A DNA stretch of 64,000 nucleotides from Acidiferrum sp963771295 (GTDB lineage: Bacteria; Acidobacteriota; Terriglobia; Acidiferrales; UBA7541). A model generated the notes under the pieces. That model worked only from the letters and a program-made list of their open reading frames with translations. It was not told the origin of the DNA and ran no database searches. This document shows positions 9,565-18,848 of this stretch, in pieces. The translations under genes and the position numbers were made by a program. The stretch is taken from NCBI GenBank assembly GCA_963771295.1, contig CAVYTB010000008.1, positions 581,242-645,241 of the forward strand, written 5' to 3'. Positions within the stretch are counted from its first letter, which is position 1, and each line of letters begins with the position of its first letter.

Positions 9565-10047
9565 ATGTACAAAGTTTCGCTGTGGATGTTTCTTTTTGTG
9601 GCTTGTATTCCTGCGAGCGCGCAGCAACCCGCGGAACAGGAGCGAAACAAGCAGATTGCCCGCAGCTTTTTCGAAGAAGTACTCGATCAAGGGCACCTTG
9701 ACCGGTACGCGGAGTCGCACGCCAAAGATTTCGTGGCGCATGCCGGCGATCACGAAGCGACCTTGGAAGAGGATATGGCTGCAGCAAGGGAGGAGCGCAG
9801 GGCTCTGCCGGACATGCGGGTAACGGTGAAGCAGATTGTGGCGGAGCGCGACTTGGTGGCGGTTTACTGGACTGCGGCCGGGACCAACACCGAGGCAGGA
9901 ATGGGATTGCCGGCAACGGGCAAGAAGGTGAAAGTTGATGGCATGACCTTGTTCCGCTTCAAATCCGGCAAGATCTGCGAAGAGTGGAGTGTTTGGGACA
10001 TGCTCTCAGTGATGCAGCAGTTAGGTTTATCCGCAACGCCACACTAA
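9565..10047 (+). CDS. Secreted SnoaL-like / ester-cyclase-fold protein (NTF2-like)
   Basis: 160 residues starting at the ATG after a perfect AAGGAGG (9554-9560). N-terminal signal peptide (VSLWMFLFVACIPASA, cleavage after Ala-Gln) then a SnoaL-like domain: IARSFFEEVLDQGHLDRYAE, DFVAHAGDHEA, VAVYWTAAGTNT, KVDGMTLFRFKSGKICEEWSVWD. Members of this fold range from polyketide cyclases to proteins of unknown function; the secreted form is common in soil Acidobacteria. It faces the TetR gene across a shared operator, so it may be the TetR target. Substrate unknown. Confidence 0.82.
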   Translation: MYKVSLWMFLFVACIPASAQQPAEQERNKQIARSFFEEVLDQGHLDRYAESHAKDFVAHAGDHEATLEEDMAAAREERRALPDMRVTVKQIVAERDLVAVYWTAAGTNTEAGMGLPATGKKVKVDGMTLFRFKSGKICEEWSVWDMLSVMQQLGLSATPH

Positions 10048-10072
10048 AGTGTGCCGGTTTGCTTTTCGCCGC

Positions 10073-10759
10073 CTAGCGTTTCGTGGCGGCTTTCATCTTT
10101 TCGTAGGCCTTTTGAATTGGCCGCGTGATGATGGACGGGCCAGATGGCACGGGTTGCGTGGTGATACCGCCGCCGCTGACCTGAAACGTCTGCGTCAAAT
10201 CCAGATGACCTGCAAGCGAGTCCACTTCCTGTCCATGGATCAGAATCTTCAATCGCTGCACTTGCGGCACGTTCGCTTCTAGCGTTCGCGCGATTGAGTC
10301 CACGGCAGTCTGTTCGCTCTGAATGCCGGAGGGAATCGAGGTTCCCAGCGCCTCGGAAAAATCGGCGATTCCCGTGCCGTCGGGCAAAATGTAAAAGGCC
10401 AACAGCGCCGCGTCGGGTGGCAGGGTGCGCGCTTCCGGATCAACAGGCCCGGCTAGCAGTGTGTTCAATACCTGCTTGGCGCGGAGAGCCGGATCATCCG
10501 AAAGAGGCAAATCCACGATCACCGCCCGCAGCGTTCCATCTTGCGCGCGGGTGCCCCAGTACATTTTGGCTTTCACCATGGGGCCGCCGGTTCGCACTGG
10601 CGCAGGAGGAACCAGTTCGCGCCGCGCCTGTTCCGCGGTTTTTTCGGTCAACTGCGCCACCTTGTCCACCTGGTGCCGTAGCGACGGGAAGTACAGTGCC
10701 GCGGCGATCACCGCAGCGAGCAGTATGCCGGCCAGCCAGATCACCCATCGCGGAGTCAT
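10073..10759 (-). CDS. GerMN-domain membrane-anchored protein
   Basis: 228 residues. One N-terminal transmembrane anchor (residues 6-25, VIWLAGILLAAVIAAALYF), then a GerMN domain (about 65-195) with VKAKMYWGTRAQDGTLRAV, a middle FYILPDGTGIADFSEA segment (the typical GerM strand 'v.v.g.a.vDfs..f') and QTAVDSIARTLEANVPQVQRLKILIHGQEV. GerMN domains occur in spore-germination GerM and in Gram-negative envelope proteins; a role at the cell wall is inferred. It overlaps the upstream amidase gene by 4 bp, a pairing suggesting joint action on peptidoglycan. Ends in a Lys-rich tail. Confidence 0.87.
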   Translation of the reverse strand: MTPRWVIWLAGILLAAVIAAALYFPSLRHQVDKVAQLTEKTAEQARRELVPPAPVRTGGPMVKAKMYWGTRAQDGTLRAVIVDLPLSDDPALRAKQVLNTLLAGPVDPEARTLPPDAALLAFYILPDGTGIADFSEALGTSIPSGIQSEQTAVDSIARTLEANVPQVQRLKILIHGQEVDSLAGHLDLTQTFQVSGGGITTQPVPSGPSIITRPIQKAYEKMKAATKR

Positions 10760-11595
10760 GGCTGCGTGCCTCCACCCGGGCTGGCAATCGTCGGGACAAC
10801 GTACGACAGTTTAAATTCCGATACGCCGCGCGCGATGGCATCGGCGACCCCTGGCACCATGCGGTCCAGTTCCGCGCGATCCGCCACGGAAACACTGGAA
10901 ATCTCCACCGCGATGGCGGGAGCAGCGGTTGTGCGCAACTGCCTGACGGGAGCAACCTGAGCGGTCGTGGGAGATCCCTTGAAGCGTTTCGCCAACTCCG
11001 CCTGCACCAAATCTCCCAGCTTTTTGCTTAAGCTTACGAATGGTCCTTGCGCTTTGTCCCACGGGATCAGCCCGTTGGGATGCTCGGCCGGAGGAAGCTC
11101 GGGCATCACATAGACGCGCGCTGTGCCTGCCAAGCCAGTGGAGGCCACATGCAAAGTGATGAAGACCGCGCCGCGCTGAGCGTTGACGCGCGCCGAACGG
11201 TCATCGAACGACGGGTTATCGTTTCCATCGCGCGTCAGAATTACCTGGAAGCCTTGGAACTCCAGAGACTTCTTCACCTGCGCCGCAAATTGCATCACGA
11301 CGTCGCTCTCTCGGATTCCTTCGGTTCCACGCGCGCCCAAGTCGGTGCCGCCGTGGGCTGGATCAAGAACAACCATGCTTAGCCCAACGCGTGGCGGAAC
11401 GGGCGGGGCAATTCCCTGAGGCGAACCGGTAGCCGGCGCGGGTGGAGTGACCGTTGTGCCTTGACTGGCTGGATTGGATTGCGCTGGCGCTGAAGCGGCA
11501 GATTGCGCAGAAGCGGTCGGAGCTAAGGCCAGTGCCAGCATCCCAGTAGCCAGCAAACTCGAAATCATCTCGCGTGATCTCACTTCGAGCAGCAT
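10756..11595 (-). CDS. N-acetylmuramoyl-L-alanine amidase (Amidase_3 family), secreted
   Basis: 279 residues: signal peptide (SSLLATGMLALALAPTASA), a Gln/Pro/Ala-rich linker to about residue 70, then a zinc amidase domain with VVLDPAHGG (first His), GIRESDVV (Glu), FITLHVAS (second His) and AIAVEISSV (catalytic Glu region). It should cleave the amide bond between MurNAc and the peptide stem in the periplasm. The start at 11595 has only a weak ribosome-binding site; an internal ATG 10 codons later would also keep the signal peptide. Couples by ATGA overlap to the GerMN gene. Confidence 0.9.
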   Translation of the reverse strand: MLLEVRSREMISSLLATGMLALALAPTASAQSAASAPAQSNPASQGTTVTPPAPATGSPQGIAPPVPPRVGLSMVVLDPAHGGTDLGARGTEGIRESDVVMQFAAQVKKSLEFQGFQVILTRDGNDNPSFDDRSARVNAQRGAVFITLHVASTGLAGTARVYVMPELPPAEHPNGLIPWDKAQGPFVSLSKKLGDLVQAELAKRFKGSPTTAQVAPVRQLRTTAAPAIAVEISSVSVADRAELDRMVPGVADAIARGVSEFKLSYVVPTIASPGGGTQP

Positions 11596-11666
11596 ACCAA
11601 ATCTCTCAGCGACTGCGCTGGACCTCGGCGTTTCCCGGGACGAAAAAGGGACTGCGCCGCACGAAT

Positions 11667-11703
11667 CGAAAAGAAAGCGCCCGGCTCTCGCGAACCGGGC
11701 GCT
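11667..11703 (-). terminator. Rho-independent terminator of the LTXXQ gene
   Basis: 9-bp perfect stem (AGCGCCCGG, 11676-11684, pairing with 11695-11703) and a 10-nt loop. On the minus strand the stem is followed by TTTCTTTTC. It lies 43 bp after the stop of the LTXXQ gene. Confidence 0.85.
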
Positions 11704-11745
11704 CGTTAGCGGCTTAGAAGTCGCAGTTTTACAGCATTGTCCAGC

Positions 11746-12138
11746 TCACGGCTGTGCCGGTGGTTTTGCCGCCTTGGCCGCTTCCATCTTGGACTTCAGC
11801 TGTGCTTGTTGGTCTGGCGTCAACACTTCGTTGAGCTTGGACATCGTGCTGCCGTGGAGCTCCTTCATCTTGGCTTTCTTCTGGTCATCGGTCAGAGAGG
11901 AATCGCTCCATACGGTTTGGCGTTTGGCTTTGGCATCGGCGAAGATGTCCTTCACCTTGGATTTCTGGTCATCAGTCAGGTTCAGGCTCTCCACTGCGGA
12001 CTGGAGTTTGTCTCGCATCCCCATTTCGCCCTGCTGTGCAGCAGGAGCAGCTTGGCTCTTTGCCAAGGCCGCGGGCACGGCAAGCGCCGCTACCATGCCC
12101 AGCGAGACCAATCCCCCCAACATTCTTTCGATCTTCAT
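11746..12138 (-). CDS. Spy/CpxP-like LTXXQ periplasmic protein
   Basis: 130 residues with a signal peptide (MLGGLVSLGMVAALAVPAAL, then Ala-Lys) and two LTxxQ-type motifs, LTDDQKSKVKDIF and LTDDQKKAKMKEL, plus a third LTPDQQAQLKSKM. These helical repeats are the hallmark of the Spy/CpxP family, which includes envelope-stress chaperones. GAGGAG lies just upstream of the ATG. Standalone gene closed by a strong terminator. Its chaperone role is inferred from the family. Confidence 0.85.
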   Translation of the reverse strand: MKIERMLGGLVSLGMVAALAVPAALAKSQAAPAAQQGEMGMRDKLQSAVESLNLTDDQKSKVKDIFADAKAKRQTVWSDSSLTDDQKKAKMKELHGSTMSKLNEVLTPDQQAQLKSKMEAAKAAKPPAQP

Positions 12139-12332
12139 GTAAATCTCCTCAGGTTAGATTCTGGGCTGGGTTGAGGGCGGTGGGCTCTTATTACCTACCA
12201 CAATGATTTGTGCGGGGCGATAGGGAAAAGGCCCGAGAGGCTGTGACCGACAGCAAGATGGCGGCATAAAGCCGCCTCTGCAGAGAAGGATTTGGTTGCG
12301 GTGGTACTTGGCCAAGCCAGACGCGGACTGGG

Positions 12333-13748
12333 CTAGTCGGCTGGCAGCGGTTCTGGGGTAGCTTGCGCCTGGTAACGGGCTCGCATCTTCCGGGTGGCAA
12401 AGTAGACGCCAAAGCCGGCGAAAATGATAGCCACGCCAAACACCAGCGCGTTGATTCCCAGGATAGTCTCGTGCTCGCTCTCAACCATCGAGAGCAATAG
12501 CAAGCCCAGCGGGAAAATGCCGCAGCTGATAGCTCCGGCCATGCCTCCGGGCACGCGGAACCCTCGGCGAAGCTTTGGCTCGCGAATCCGCAGCGCCACC
12601 AGTGTGACGAACTCCAGCATCAGTGCCGCACCGTACAGCATGATGTCCAGCGTGATGAGCCGCTTGAATCCCAGCAGCAGGCAGGGTACCCAGCAAATCG
12701 CGCAGACCACAATGGCGACCCAAGGCGTTTCGTTTTTCTTGGTTACCGTGCCGAATACCTTCGGCAGCATGCCGTCGCGCGCCATGGCCAGCGGCAGTCG
12801 CGAGTAGCTGAGCACCAGCGCGTTGAACATTCCGAACGCGCTCATCATGCCGCCCAGCGTCACGAAGAACCGCAGCCACTGAATACCCATGACAGCTCCG
12901 CCAAGTTGGCCCGCGATGGTGGCCCAGGAGCCTTCCTCGTTGAAGGCGGAAGCTGGTATGCCCGTGAGGTAGACAGCCACAAAGGGCAAGATGTAGGTGA
13001 GCGAAACCAGAATGACCGCGGCGATCATGGCCTTCGGATAGGTTTTGCGAGGGCGCTCGACCTCTTGTGCGATTGTCGAGGCGTTGTCCCATCCCATGTA
13101 GTTCCACATCGCCACCAACACGGCGCCAAGCAGCCCAACGCTTGCGCCCGCTGTTGCGGCATGTGGTTGGCCGAATGCCGCCAACTTCACCGGAGCAATC
13201 ACGACGATGATGGCGAAAGGCAGCGAGAGCACAAAGAACAGCCACAGCGATGTGATGCCCACGACGCGAATGCCAGCCAGGTTCAGCGCCGCGCAGGTGA
13301 TCACGACAAACAGCCCCGCGTACAGGGCGTGGTAGCCTTCGCCAAACCACGGCACCATCTGCTTCAGGTAAATCGCAAACAGCGTGGGATAAATGGCCAT
13401 ATCAAAGATGCTCGCGGCCAGCGACAGCCACGCTTCCTGAAATCCCCAAAAATTACCCAGTCCGCGGCGCACCCAGGCGTAATAGCCGCCTTCCGCAGGC
13501 AGCGCGCTGGATAGCTCGCCGATCATGAACGCGGTTGGCAGGCACCACAGCACCGGCAGGAACAGCAATACCAGGATTCCCCGCCCGTAGCCGGCGCCGG
13601 AAACGATCTCTTCCGTCCCATAGGTGCCCCCGGACACCATGAAGAAGGTAGCGGCCACAAGCGGCCAGAGGGTCAGTTTTGCGACTCTCTTTTTCGCCGA
13701 AGAAATTGTTTGGGAAGGAATCTGTGCGGGGAGTGATAAGGTGCTCAA
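12333..13748 (-). CDS. APC-superfamily amino-acid/polyamine permease
   Basis: 471 residues, about 12 predicted membrane helices. The N-terminal helix-1 motif VSGGTYGTEEIVSGAGYG is the APC substrate-binding loop, followed by ELSSALPAEGGYYAWVRRGLGNFWGFQEAW, the conserved region that places it in the amino acid-polyamine-organocation family near the AGT/LAT-like group. Likely a proton- or antiport-driven amino-acid importer of the inner membrane; substrate unknown. Preceded by a 300-bp intergenic region shared with the divergent S9 peptidase. Confidence 0.9.
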   Translation of the reverse strand: MSTLSLPAQIPSQTISSAKKRVAKLTLWPLVAATFFMVSGGTYGTEEIVSGAGYGRGILVLLFLPVLWCLPTAFMIGELSSALPAEGGYYAWVRRGLGNFWGFQEAWLSLAASIFDMAIYPTLFAIYLKQMVPWFGEGYHALYAGLFVVITCAALNLAGIRVVGITSLWLFFVLSLPFAIIVVIAPVKLAAFGQPHAATAGASVGLLGAVLVAMWNYMGWDNASTIAQEVERPRKTYPKAMIAAVILVSLTYILPFVAVYLTGIPASAFNEEGSWATIAGQLGGAVMGIQWLRFFVTLGGMMSAFGMFNALVLSYSRLPLAMARDGMLPKVFGTVTKKNETPWVAIVVCAICWVPCLLLGFKRLITLDIMLYGAALMLEFVTLVALRIREPKLRRGFRVPGGMAGAISCGIFPLGLLLLSMVESEHETILGINALVFGVAIIFAGFGVYFATRKMRARYQAQATPEPLPAD

Positions 13749-14056
13749 TTTTTTTCTCTCGTCCTCCTAGTAGGACTGTCGCTCTCGAATCAGCGGAGCA
13801 ACGTCATCTTTTGAAGAATACAATCTCTGCACTCGCATGCAAGAAGAAAATGCATGTTGGCGATTTTTTTTCGTGTCGCCAACCGTACTTTCGTACTGCT
13901 CGCGTCGCGATCAATGCCAGCGAAACGCATGGCAGACGTCGCGACGTGGTCCGAAAACCGCCTGTCGCACCTGCTGCCGTTCACTTTTCCGGGTTTTCCC
14001 GCTTGTGCTAAACTCCCGCATCGTCTGTTTTTCATTTTTTTTATGGAGTGACGCGC
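13749..14056. other. Divergent intergenic region between permease and S9 peptidase
   Basis: No convincing gene. It holds a 6-bp inverted repeat CATGCA / TGCATG (13836-13841 and 13851-13856, 9-bp spacer) that could be an operator, an oligo-T tract (around 13864), and GGAG at 14045-14048 that serves the S9 peptidase start. Confidence 0.4.
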
Positions 14057-16171
14057 ATGAAGAAGTTTCGCCCGGCTTTATTCCTCTTGGTTCTCGCGGC
14101 GGCCAGTTCCATTACCGTCGCCCAGCAGTCTGCCGCTCCGCGACTGATCGGCGTGGACGACCTGTTCGACTTCAAGGAAGCCCATGACCCGCAGATTTCT
14201 CCCGACGGGCAGTTCGTTGCCTATACCCTCAGCGCCACCTCTCTGAAGGACGACAAGTCTGAAACGCGGATCTACATGGTGCCGGTGGCGGGAGGCGACG
14301 CCGTTGCGCTGACGGCGGAAGGCAACTCGTCAGACCACCCGCGGTGGTCCCCCGACGGCAAGTATCTGGCGTTCCTGTCGGAGCGCAACGAAGGCAAGAC
14401 GCAGGTGTACCTGTTGAACCGGCTCGGTGGCGAAGCTCAGAAGCTTACCGATACCATTCAAGACGTGGACGACTTCGTATGGGCTCCCGACGGCAAGCGA
14501 CTCGTGCTCATGCTGCGTGATCCCTCGCCAGAAGAGTTCGAAGCCGCTGCCAGCAAGGGAAAAGAGGACGCCGACGACAAAACTGCCGCGCCGAAAAAGC
14601 CCAAAGCCAAGTCTCCCTGGGTGATCGACCGCTTGCAATTTAAGGAAGACACCATTGGCTATCTGGACCGCCGGCGCACGCACCTGTACGTCTTCGACGT
14701 TGCCGGCAAGACCATGAAGCAGGTCACCTCTGGTGATTACGACGACGACGATCCGGCATGGTCTCCGGACGGCAAGTCGTTGGCGTTCGCTAGCAATCGC
14801 TCCAAGCCCGATCCCGACGCCACCTATAACTGGGACATCTGGGTAGTTGCAGCGGATAACACCGACAAGGGCGCTAACCTTACCCAGGTCACCACTGCTC
14901 CCGGCGAAGATCGCTCGCCAGCTTGGTCGCCCGACGGCAAGTGGATCGCCTATTACACGCAGCTCGATCCACATCTGTTCCAGTACTCCACCAAGCACAT
15001 CGCCGTCGCTCCTTCCACGGGCGGCGAAGCTAAGGTGCTGACGAAGTCGCTCGATCGCATGGCCACCACTCCGCGGTTTAGCCCCGACGGCAAAGGTATC
15101 TACTTCATTGCCGACGACGACGCGACCCAGCAACTCTGCGTGGTGAACCTGGCCGATGGCAAAATCACGCGCCCGGTCAGCGGTCGCGTGATGCTGGATG
15201 GTTACTCGGTGGCGAAAGACGGCACGGTGGCCGCAAGCCTCTCGACCATGGACCGCCCGTTTGAGATTTTTTCTGCGGTCGGCGGAAAGCTTACGCAACT
15301 CTCCCACGCCAACGATGCTTGGCTGGCCAAATTCAAGCTCTCCGCGGGTGAATACGTGTCGTTCAAGTCCAAAGACAGCACCATCGTGCACGGCTTTATG
15401 TACAAGCCCGCCGACTATGTCCCTGGCAAGAAATATCCCACCTTGCTGCGGCCGCACGGCGGACCGGTGTGGGCCTACTACTCGGAATTCCAGGATCTGG
15501 CCCAACTGCTGGCGGCAAACGGCTACGTGGTGCTGTTCCCGAATCCGCGCGGCTCGTCCGGATACGGCGAGGACTACTGCAAAGCTATTTTTGCGGATTG
15601 GGGCAACAAAGACTTCCAGGACGATATGGCGTTCGTCGATTACGCTATTGCTCAAGGCATCGCCGACCCCGACAAGCTGGGCGTCGGTGGCTGGTCCTAC
15701 GGCGGAATCTCCACCGACTTCATCATCACCCAGACCACACGCTTCAAAGCGGCCATCTCTGGAGCCGGCGCCGCCGATTATTCCAGCATGTGGGGCCACG
15801 ATCAGTACCAGCGCGACTACGTTATAGAGCTGGGCTACCCGTGGGAGCATCGCGCCACGTGGGAACACGTTGGCTACTTCTCAAAAATTAAGGACGTCAC
15901 CACGCCCACCATGTTTGTTGGCGGCAACATTGACTGGAACGTGCCCATCCTTGGCGGCGAGCAGATGTACCAGTCGCTGAAGGCTCTGGGTCGCGAGACG
16001 CTATTGGTCGTCTATCCCGACGAATACCACGGTTTCAAGACGCCTTCGCACATCAAAGACCTGCACGAGCGCTACCTGGCCTGGTACGCGCATTATGTGA
16101 AGGCCGACGGCACTCCGGCGCGGCCGCCGGAAAAGCCGGTAGAAGTTAAGCCGGTAAAAGCGGGGAACTAG
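14057..16171 (+). CDS. Secreted S9-family prolyl oligopeptidase-like peptidase (WD40/TolB-like propeller plus alpha/beta hydrolase)
   Basis: 704 residues from the ATG at 14057 (GGAG 9-12 bp upstream; the GTG at 14048 is less likely). Signal peptide (FLLVLAAASSITVA-Q), then a propeller of repeated 'SPDGK' blades (about 50-400), then a peptidase S9 domain with the catalytic triad Ser547 (GWSYGG), Asp626 (GNIDWN) and His658 (EYHGF). It should cleave short peptides, acylaminoacyl- or dipeptidyl-type, in the periplasm. Monocistronic, closed by a hairpin terminator. Confidence 0.93.
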   Translation: MKKFRPALFLLVLAAASSITVAQQSAAPRLIGVDDLFDFKEAHDPQISPDGQFVAYTLSATSLKDDKSETRIYMVPVAGGDAVALTAEGNSSDHPRWSPDGKYLAFLSERNEGKTQVYLLNRLGGEAQKLTDTIQDVDDFVWAPDGKRLVLMLRDPSPEEFEAAASKGKEDADDKTAAPKKPKAKSPWVIDRLQFKEDTIGYLDRRRTHLYVFDVAGKTMKQVTSGDYDDDDPAWSPDGKSLAFASNRSKPDPDATYNWDIWVVAADNTDKGANLTQVTTAPGEDRSPAWSPDGKWIAYYTQLDPHLFQYSTKHIAVAPSTGGEAKVLTKSLDRMATTPRFSPDGKGIYFIADDDATQQLCVVNLADGKITRPVSGRVMLDGYSVAKDGTVAASLSTMDRPFEIFSAVGGKLTQLSHANDAWLAKFKLSAGEYVSFKSKDSTIVHGFMYKPADYVPGKKYPTLLRPHGGPVWAYYSEFQDLAQLLAANGYVVLFPNPRGSSGYGEDYCKAIFADWGNKDFQDDMAFVDYAIAQGIADPDKLGVGGWSYGGISTDFIITQTTRFKAAISGAGAADYSSMWGHDQYQRDYVIELGYPWEHRATWEHVGYFSKIKDVTTPTMFVGGNIDWNVPILGGEQMYQSLKALGRETLLVVYPDEYHGFKTPSHIKDLHERYLAWYAHYVKADGTPARPPEKPVEVKPVKAGN

Positions 16172-16208
16172 CCTTTAGGCGACTGTTGACGCTCTTGTAA
16201 AAAAGAGC

Positions 16209-16250
16209 AGGCCGGCCTCCGCACGGAGACCGGCCTTTTTCTTTTGCGTT
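16209..16250. terminator. Bidirectional terminator between S9 peptidase and OmpA-like gene
   Basis: Stem 16209-16220 with 16225-16236 (one C-A mismatch, loop GCAC), followed on the plus strand by TTTTTCTTTT. On the minus strand the stem is flanked by a T-rich tract (AAAAAAGAG at 16199-16207 on the plus strand). It lies between two convergent genes. Confidence 0.85.
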
Positions 16251-16255
16251 TGTAT

Positions 16256-17764
16256 TTACTTCCCGAGGCTCACGCCAATCACTTTGCCGCCTACGATGAT
16301 CTCCACGCGCCGGTTCAGCTTGCGGCCCGCAGCGGTGCTGTTGTCAGCGATCGGGTCGGCTTCGCCCAATCCCTTGGACGTGATGGTATCCGCAGACAAT
16401 CCTTGTGCGATCAAGAACTGCCGTACGGTATCCGCACGTTGTTGAGAGAGTTTCATGTTGAAGTCGGCCGATCCGGTGGTGTCGGTGTAGCCTTCGATCG
16501 CCAGATTCAAACCCGGGTGAGCCTGAATGATGCCCGAGAGCTTGGCTAGCTTCAGTTGCGCGTCGGTGCTCAGTTCATATCTGCCGGTTTGAAAGAGCAC
16601 GTCGGCCATGTTCACCACCAGACCGCGTGGCGTATCTTTTGTCTGCAACACATCATTCAGCTGCTTTAGCAATTGCGCTCGCAACGCTGCGGTTGCGGCC
16701 TGCGCACGCGCCGCCTCTTCAGCCGCCGCCTGCGCTTGCGCTTGGGTGGTTGCTTGTTCCGCTGCCGCCTTGGCCGCTGCCGCATCCGCCGCAGCCTTAG
16801 CCTGCGCCGCCTGGGCTTGCGCCTCGGCCTTCATTTGAGCTTCCTTTGCCGCCGTCAGCTCTGCCTGGCGCTGTGCTTCTGCAGCCGCCGCAGCATTAGC
16901 TTTGGCCGCCGCCTCTGCTGCCGCCGTTTCCTTTTCCTTCTGGATGCGTTTCGCTGTTTCTCTCTGCACCGCCAGCGAGCGAGCATCTTCGGCAAACTGG
17001 ATGGTCTGGCGCGCTGCTGAGATCACCTGGTTCTTGCCGGAGCCTTGCAGGGCGTTCTCTGCCATCTGCAAGCTGGAAGTTGCCTTAGCGTAGACCTCAG
17101 GGGCGTACTGCTCCGCGCCTCGTGCTTTGGCAATCTCCACTGCATTGCGCGCTTCGTACATGTCCAGCGGCACCTTTTTCAGGTCCAGAGTCATACCCAG
17201 TGGGTTGCCCAGCTTGGCGTATTCGCCGCGCTTCATGAGCTTGTAGCTGTTGTCGGGGTAAATCTTGCCCTTGGTCTTCTTGCGGGTCTCGTTCACCAGG
17301 ACCACCACTTCGCTGGGCATGCGCACCGCATAATACGGCTCGGCGGTCACGATCAATGCAAACGTTTGCGCCTGGGCCCGCACCCCTAGTTTGCCCTCGC
17401 CATTCTGGTTCATCGGGATTTGACCAAGATTGGCTGTCGTGCCGTCGGGCGTCACCGTCCACAGTACATACGTCAGAAACTCGGCTCCGATTGAGGTGGG
17501 TTGCGGCATATTCGATACCTTGAGCTCGATGGCCGTTCCGCCGGTCTTTGCTTCCACTTTTGCTTCGCCGTTGGCCTGCGATGCCGCCGACGTTCCCACC
17601 ATGTCGACCTTGATGCTGCCGCCGTTTACCGGGTAACCAATCGCGGCCACCGTACCACTAATCACGTTTGCAGCCGGCTCGGGCTGTTGTGTCTGCGCGA
17701 CTGCCATAATTGCGGCCGTCGAGAAACACAACACCGCTGCCATATACTTCCAATTCCGTCTCAT
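16256..17764 (-). CDS. OmpA-family outer-membrane/peptidoglycan-binding protein with Ala-rich coiled coil
   Basis: 502 residues: signal peptide (MAAVLCFSTAAIMAVA-Q), an N-terminal beta-rich domain of unknown type (30-190), a DUF4398-like helical segment (KARGAEQYAPEVYAKATSSLQMAENAL), a long Ala/Gln/Lys/Glu coiled coil (about 270-370), and a C-terminal OmpA domain with NLAIEGYTDTTGSADFNMKL, QQRADTVRQFL and GRKLNRRVEI, including the Asp and Arg that bind diaminopimelate. Probably bridges outer membrane and peptidoglycan. Transcribed alone toward the shared terminator. Confidence 0.9.
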   Translation of the reverse strand: MRRNWKYMAAVLCFSTAAIMAVAQTQQPEPAANVISGTVAAIGYPVNGGSIKVDMVGTSAASQANGEAKVEAKTGGTAIELKVSNMPQPTSIGAEFLTYVLWTVTPDGTTANLGQIPMNQNGEGKLGVRAQAQTFALIVTAEPYYAVRMPSEVVVLVNETRKKTKGKIYPDNSYKLMKRGEYAKLGNPLGMTLDLKKVPLDMYEARNAVEIAKARGAEQYAPEVYAKATSSLQMAENALQGSGKNQVISAARQTIQFAEDARSLAVQRETAKRIQKEKETAAAEAAAKANAAAAAEAQRQAELTAAKEAQMKAEAQAQAAQAKAAADAAAAKAAAEQATTQAQAQAAAEEAARAQAATAALRAQLLKQLNDVLQTKDTPRGLVVNMADVLFQTGRYELSTDAQLKLAKLSGIIQAHPGLNLAIEGYTDTTGSADFNMKLSQQRADTVRQFLIAQGLSADTITSKGLGEADPIADNSTAAGRKLNRRVEIIVGGKVIGVSLGK

Positions 17765-17877
17765 GTTCTTCTCCAGAATATCGGTTTGCCAGTGGGGATC
17801 GGGCGGCTGGCAGTGCCGTTAAGTCTATCAGATTCATCCTCAGTGGGGGTGATCGCCAACAGCCGCGGTAAGCCAGT

Positions 17878-18816
17878 TCATCTCATTTCGAAGGCCGCGG
17901 CGTGCTGTTCGCCCTTGGCCATCAGCCGTTCAACATTCTCCACCGACTCGATTCCGCCGCGCGCGCCTACTCCCAGGCAATTCAGGGCTGCCGCCGCGCA
18001 CGCAAACTCCAATTGTTTTTGCATCGGCCAACCCTGAAGCAGCCCATAGATAAATCCCGCGTGGAAGATGTCGCCGGCGCCGGTAGTGTCGACGGGCTCA
18101 ATCACGTAGGCCCGCGCGTAGTGAAACTTTTCTCCGTCCCAAACCAACACGCCCTCTTCGCCCAGGGTTGCGCCCGTCAGCCGGCAGCCAAATCGCTTGC
18201 GCACTTCTGGTAGCGACTTGCGCAAATCGCTGGCGCCTGTCAGCCGGCCCGGCACATCGCGACTGGTGATCAGATAATCGATGTTCTCCAGTAGCGTTTC
18301 CACGCCGGGATAGAGAGCGTCCAGGTCCGCGATCACCGGAATGCCCGCGGCACGCGCCCATTTGGCCCCAGTATTCGCCGCCTCGGTATCGTGCCCATCG
18401 AGGTGCATGGCTCGCGCGTTCACGATCCACTCGCGCTGCAACTCTTCGGGCCGCAGCGCCAGCCGCTCATCTCTCTTCCAAAGCACGGTGCGCTCGCCGA
18501 AGTCGTCCACCATGATGAAGGCTTGCTGGCTGGCGCAACGATTTGTGGTGAACAAGTGCGCTTCCACACCGGCGTTGTCGAATTCCGCGCGGTGCAATGC
18601 TCCGGCTCCGTCGTCCCCAATTTTCCCAATGTAGCGTGTGCGCAGTCCCCATCTTTGGCAAGCCACGATGGCCGTGGCGGTTTGCCCGCCCGGCAGAACC
18701 TTGGCCGAGCGAAATTCCACCTTCGACCCGCGCGCTGGATAGTGTTCTACCGGAATGAGCGTGTCCGTCGCGTTTAGTCCCACCCCCACCACATCAACCT
18801 GAGGAATCTGCGTCAT
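17878..18816 (-). CDS. PfkB-family carbohydrate kinase (ribokinase-like)
   Basis: 312 residues from the ATG at 18816 (AGAGG just upstream; a TTG at 18852 overlapping the permease stop would add 12 residues). N-terminal signature ARGSKVEFRSAKVLPGGQTATAIVACQRWG and C-terminal PfkB signature DTTGAGDIFHAGFIYGLL with the catalytic Asp. It phosphorylates a sugar or nucleoside with ATP; the substrate is not visible. The permease immediately upstream (33 bp) suggests it traps the sugar that permease imports. Confidence 0.9.
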   Translation of the reverse strand: MTQIPQVDVVGVGLNATDTLIPVEHYPARGSKVEFRSAKVLPGGQTATAIVACQRWGLRTRYIGKIGDDGAGALHRAEFDNAGVEAHLFTTNRCASQQAFIMVDDFGERTVLWKRDERLALRPEELQREWIVNARAMHLDGHDTEAANTGAKWARAAGIPVIADLDALYPGVETLLENIDYLITSRDVPGRLTGASDLRKSLPEVRKRFGCRLTGATLGEEGVLVWDGEKFHYARAYVIEPVDTTGAGDIFHAGFIYGLLQGWPMQKQLEFACAAAALNCLGVGARGGIESVENVERLMAKGEQHAAAFEMR

Positions 18817-18848
18817 CCGCCTCTTTTCTGTGCCTGGTCCGAAGCGCC

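Noticed and set aside
12481..13350. 289-codon minus-strand frame overlapping the amino-acid permease in another frame
   Set aside because: Same-strand shadow; translation is Arg/His/Gly-rich without membrane helices, while the permease frame is clear.
14330..15868. 512-codon open frame on the minus strand inside the S9 peptidase gene
   Set aside because: It is exactly antisense to a gene with a full catalytic triad and signal peptide; length is a side effect of high GC and codon bias. No ribosome-binding site or domain was seen.
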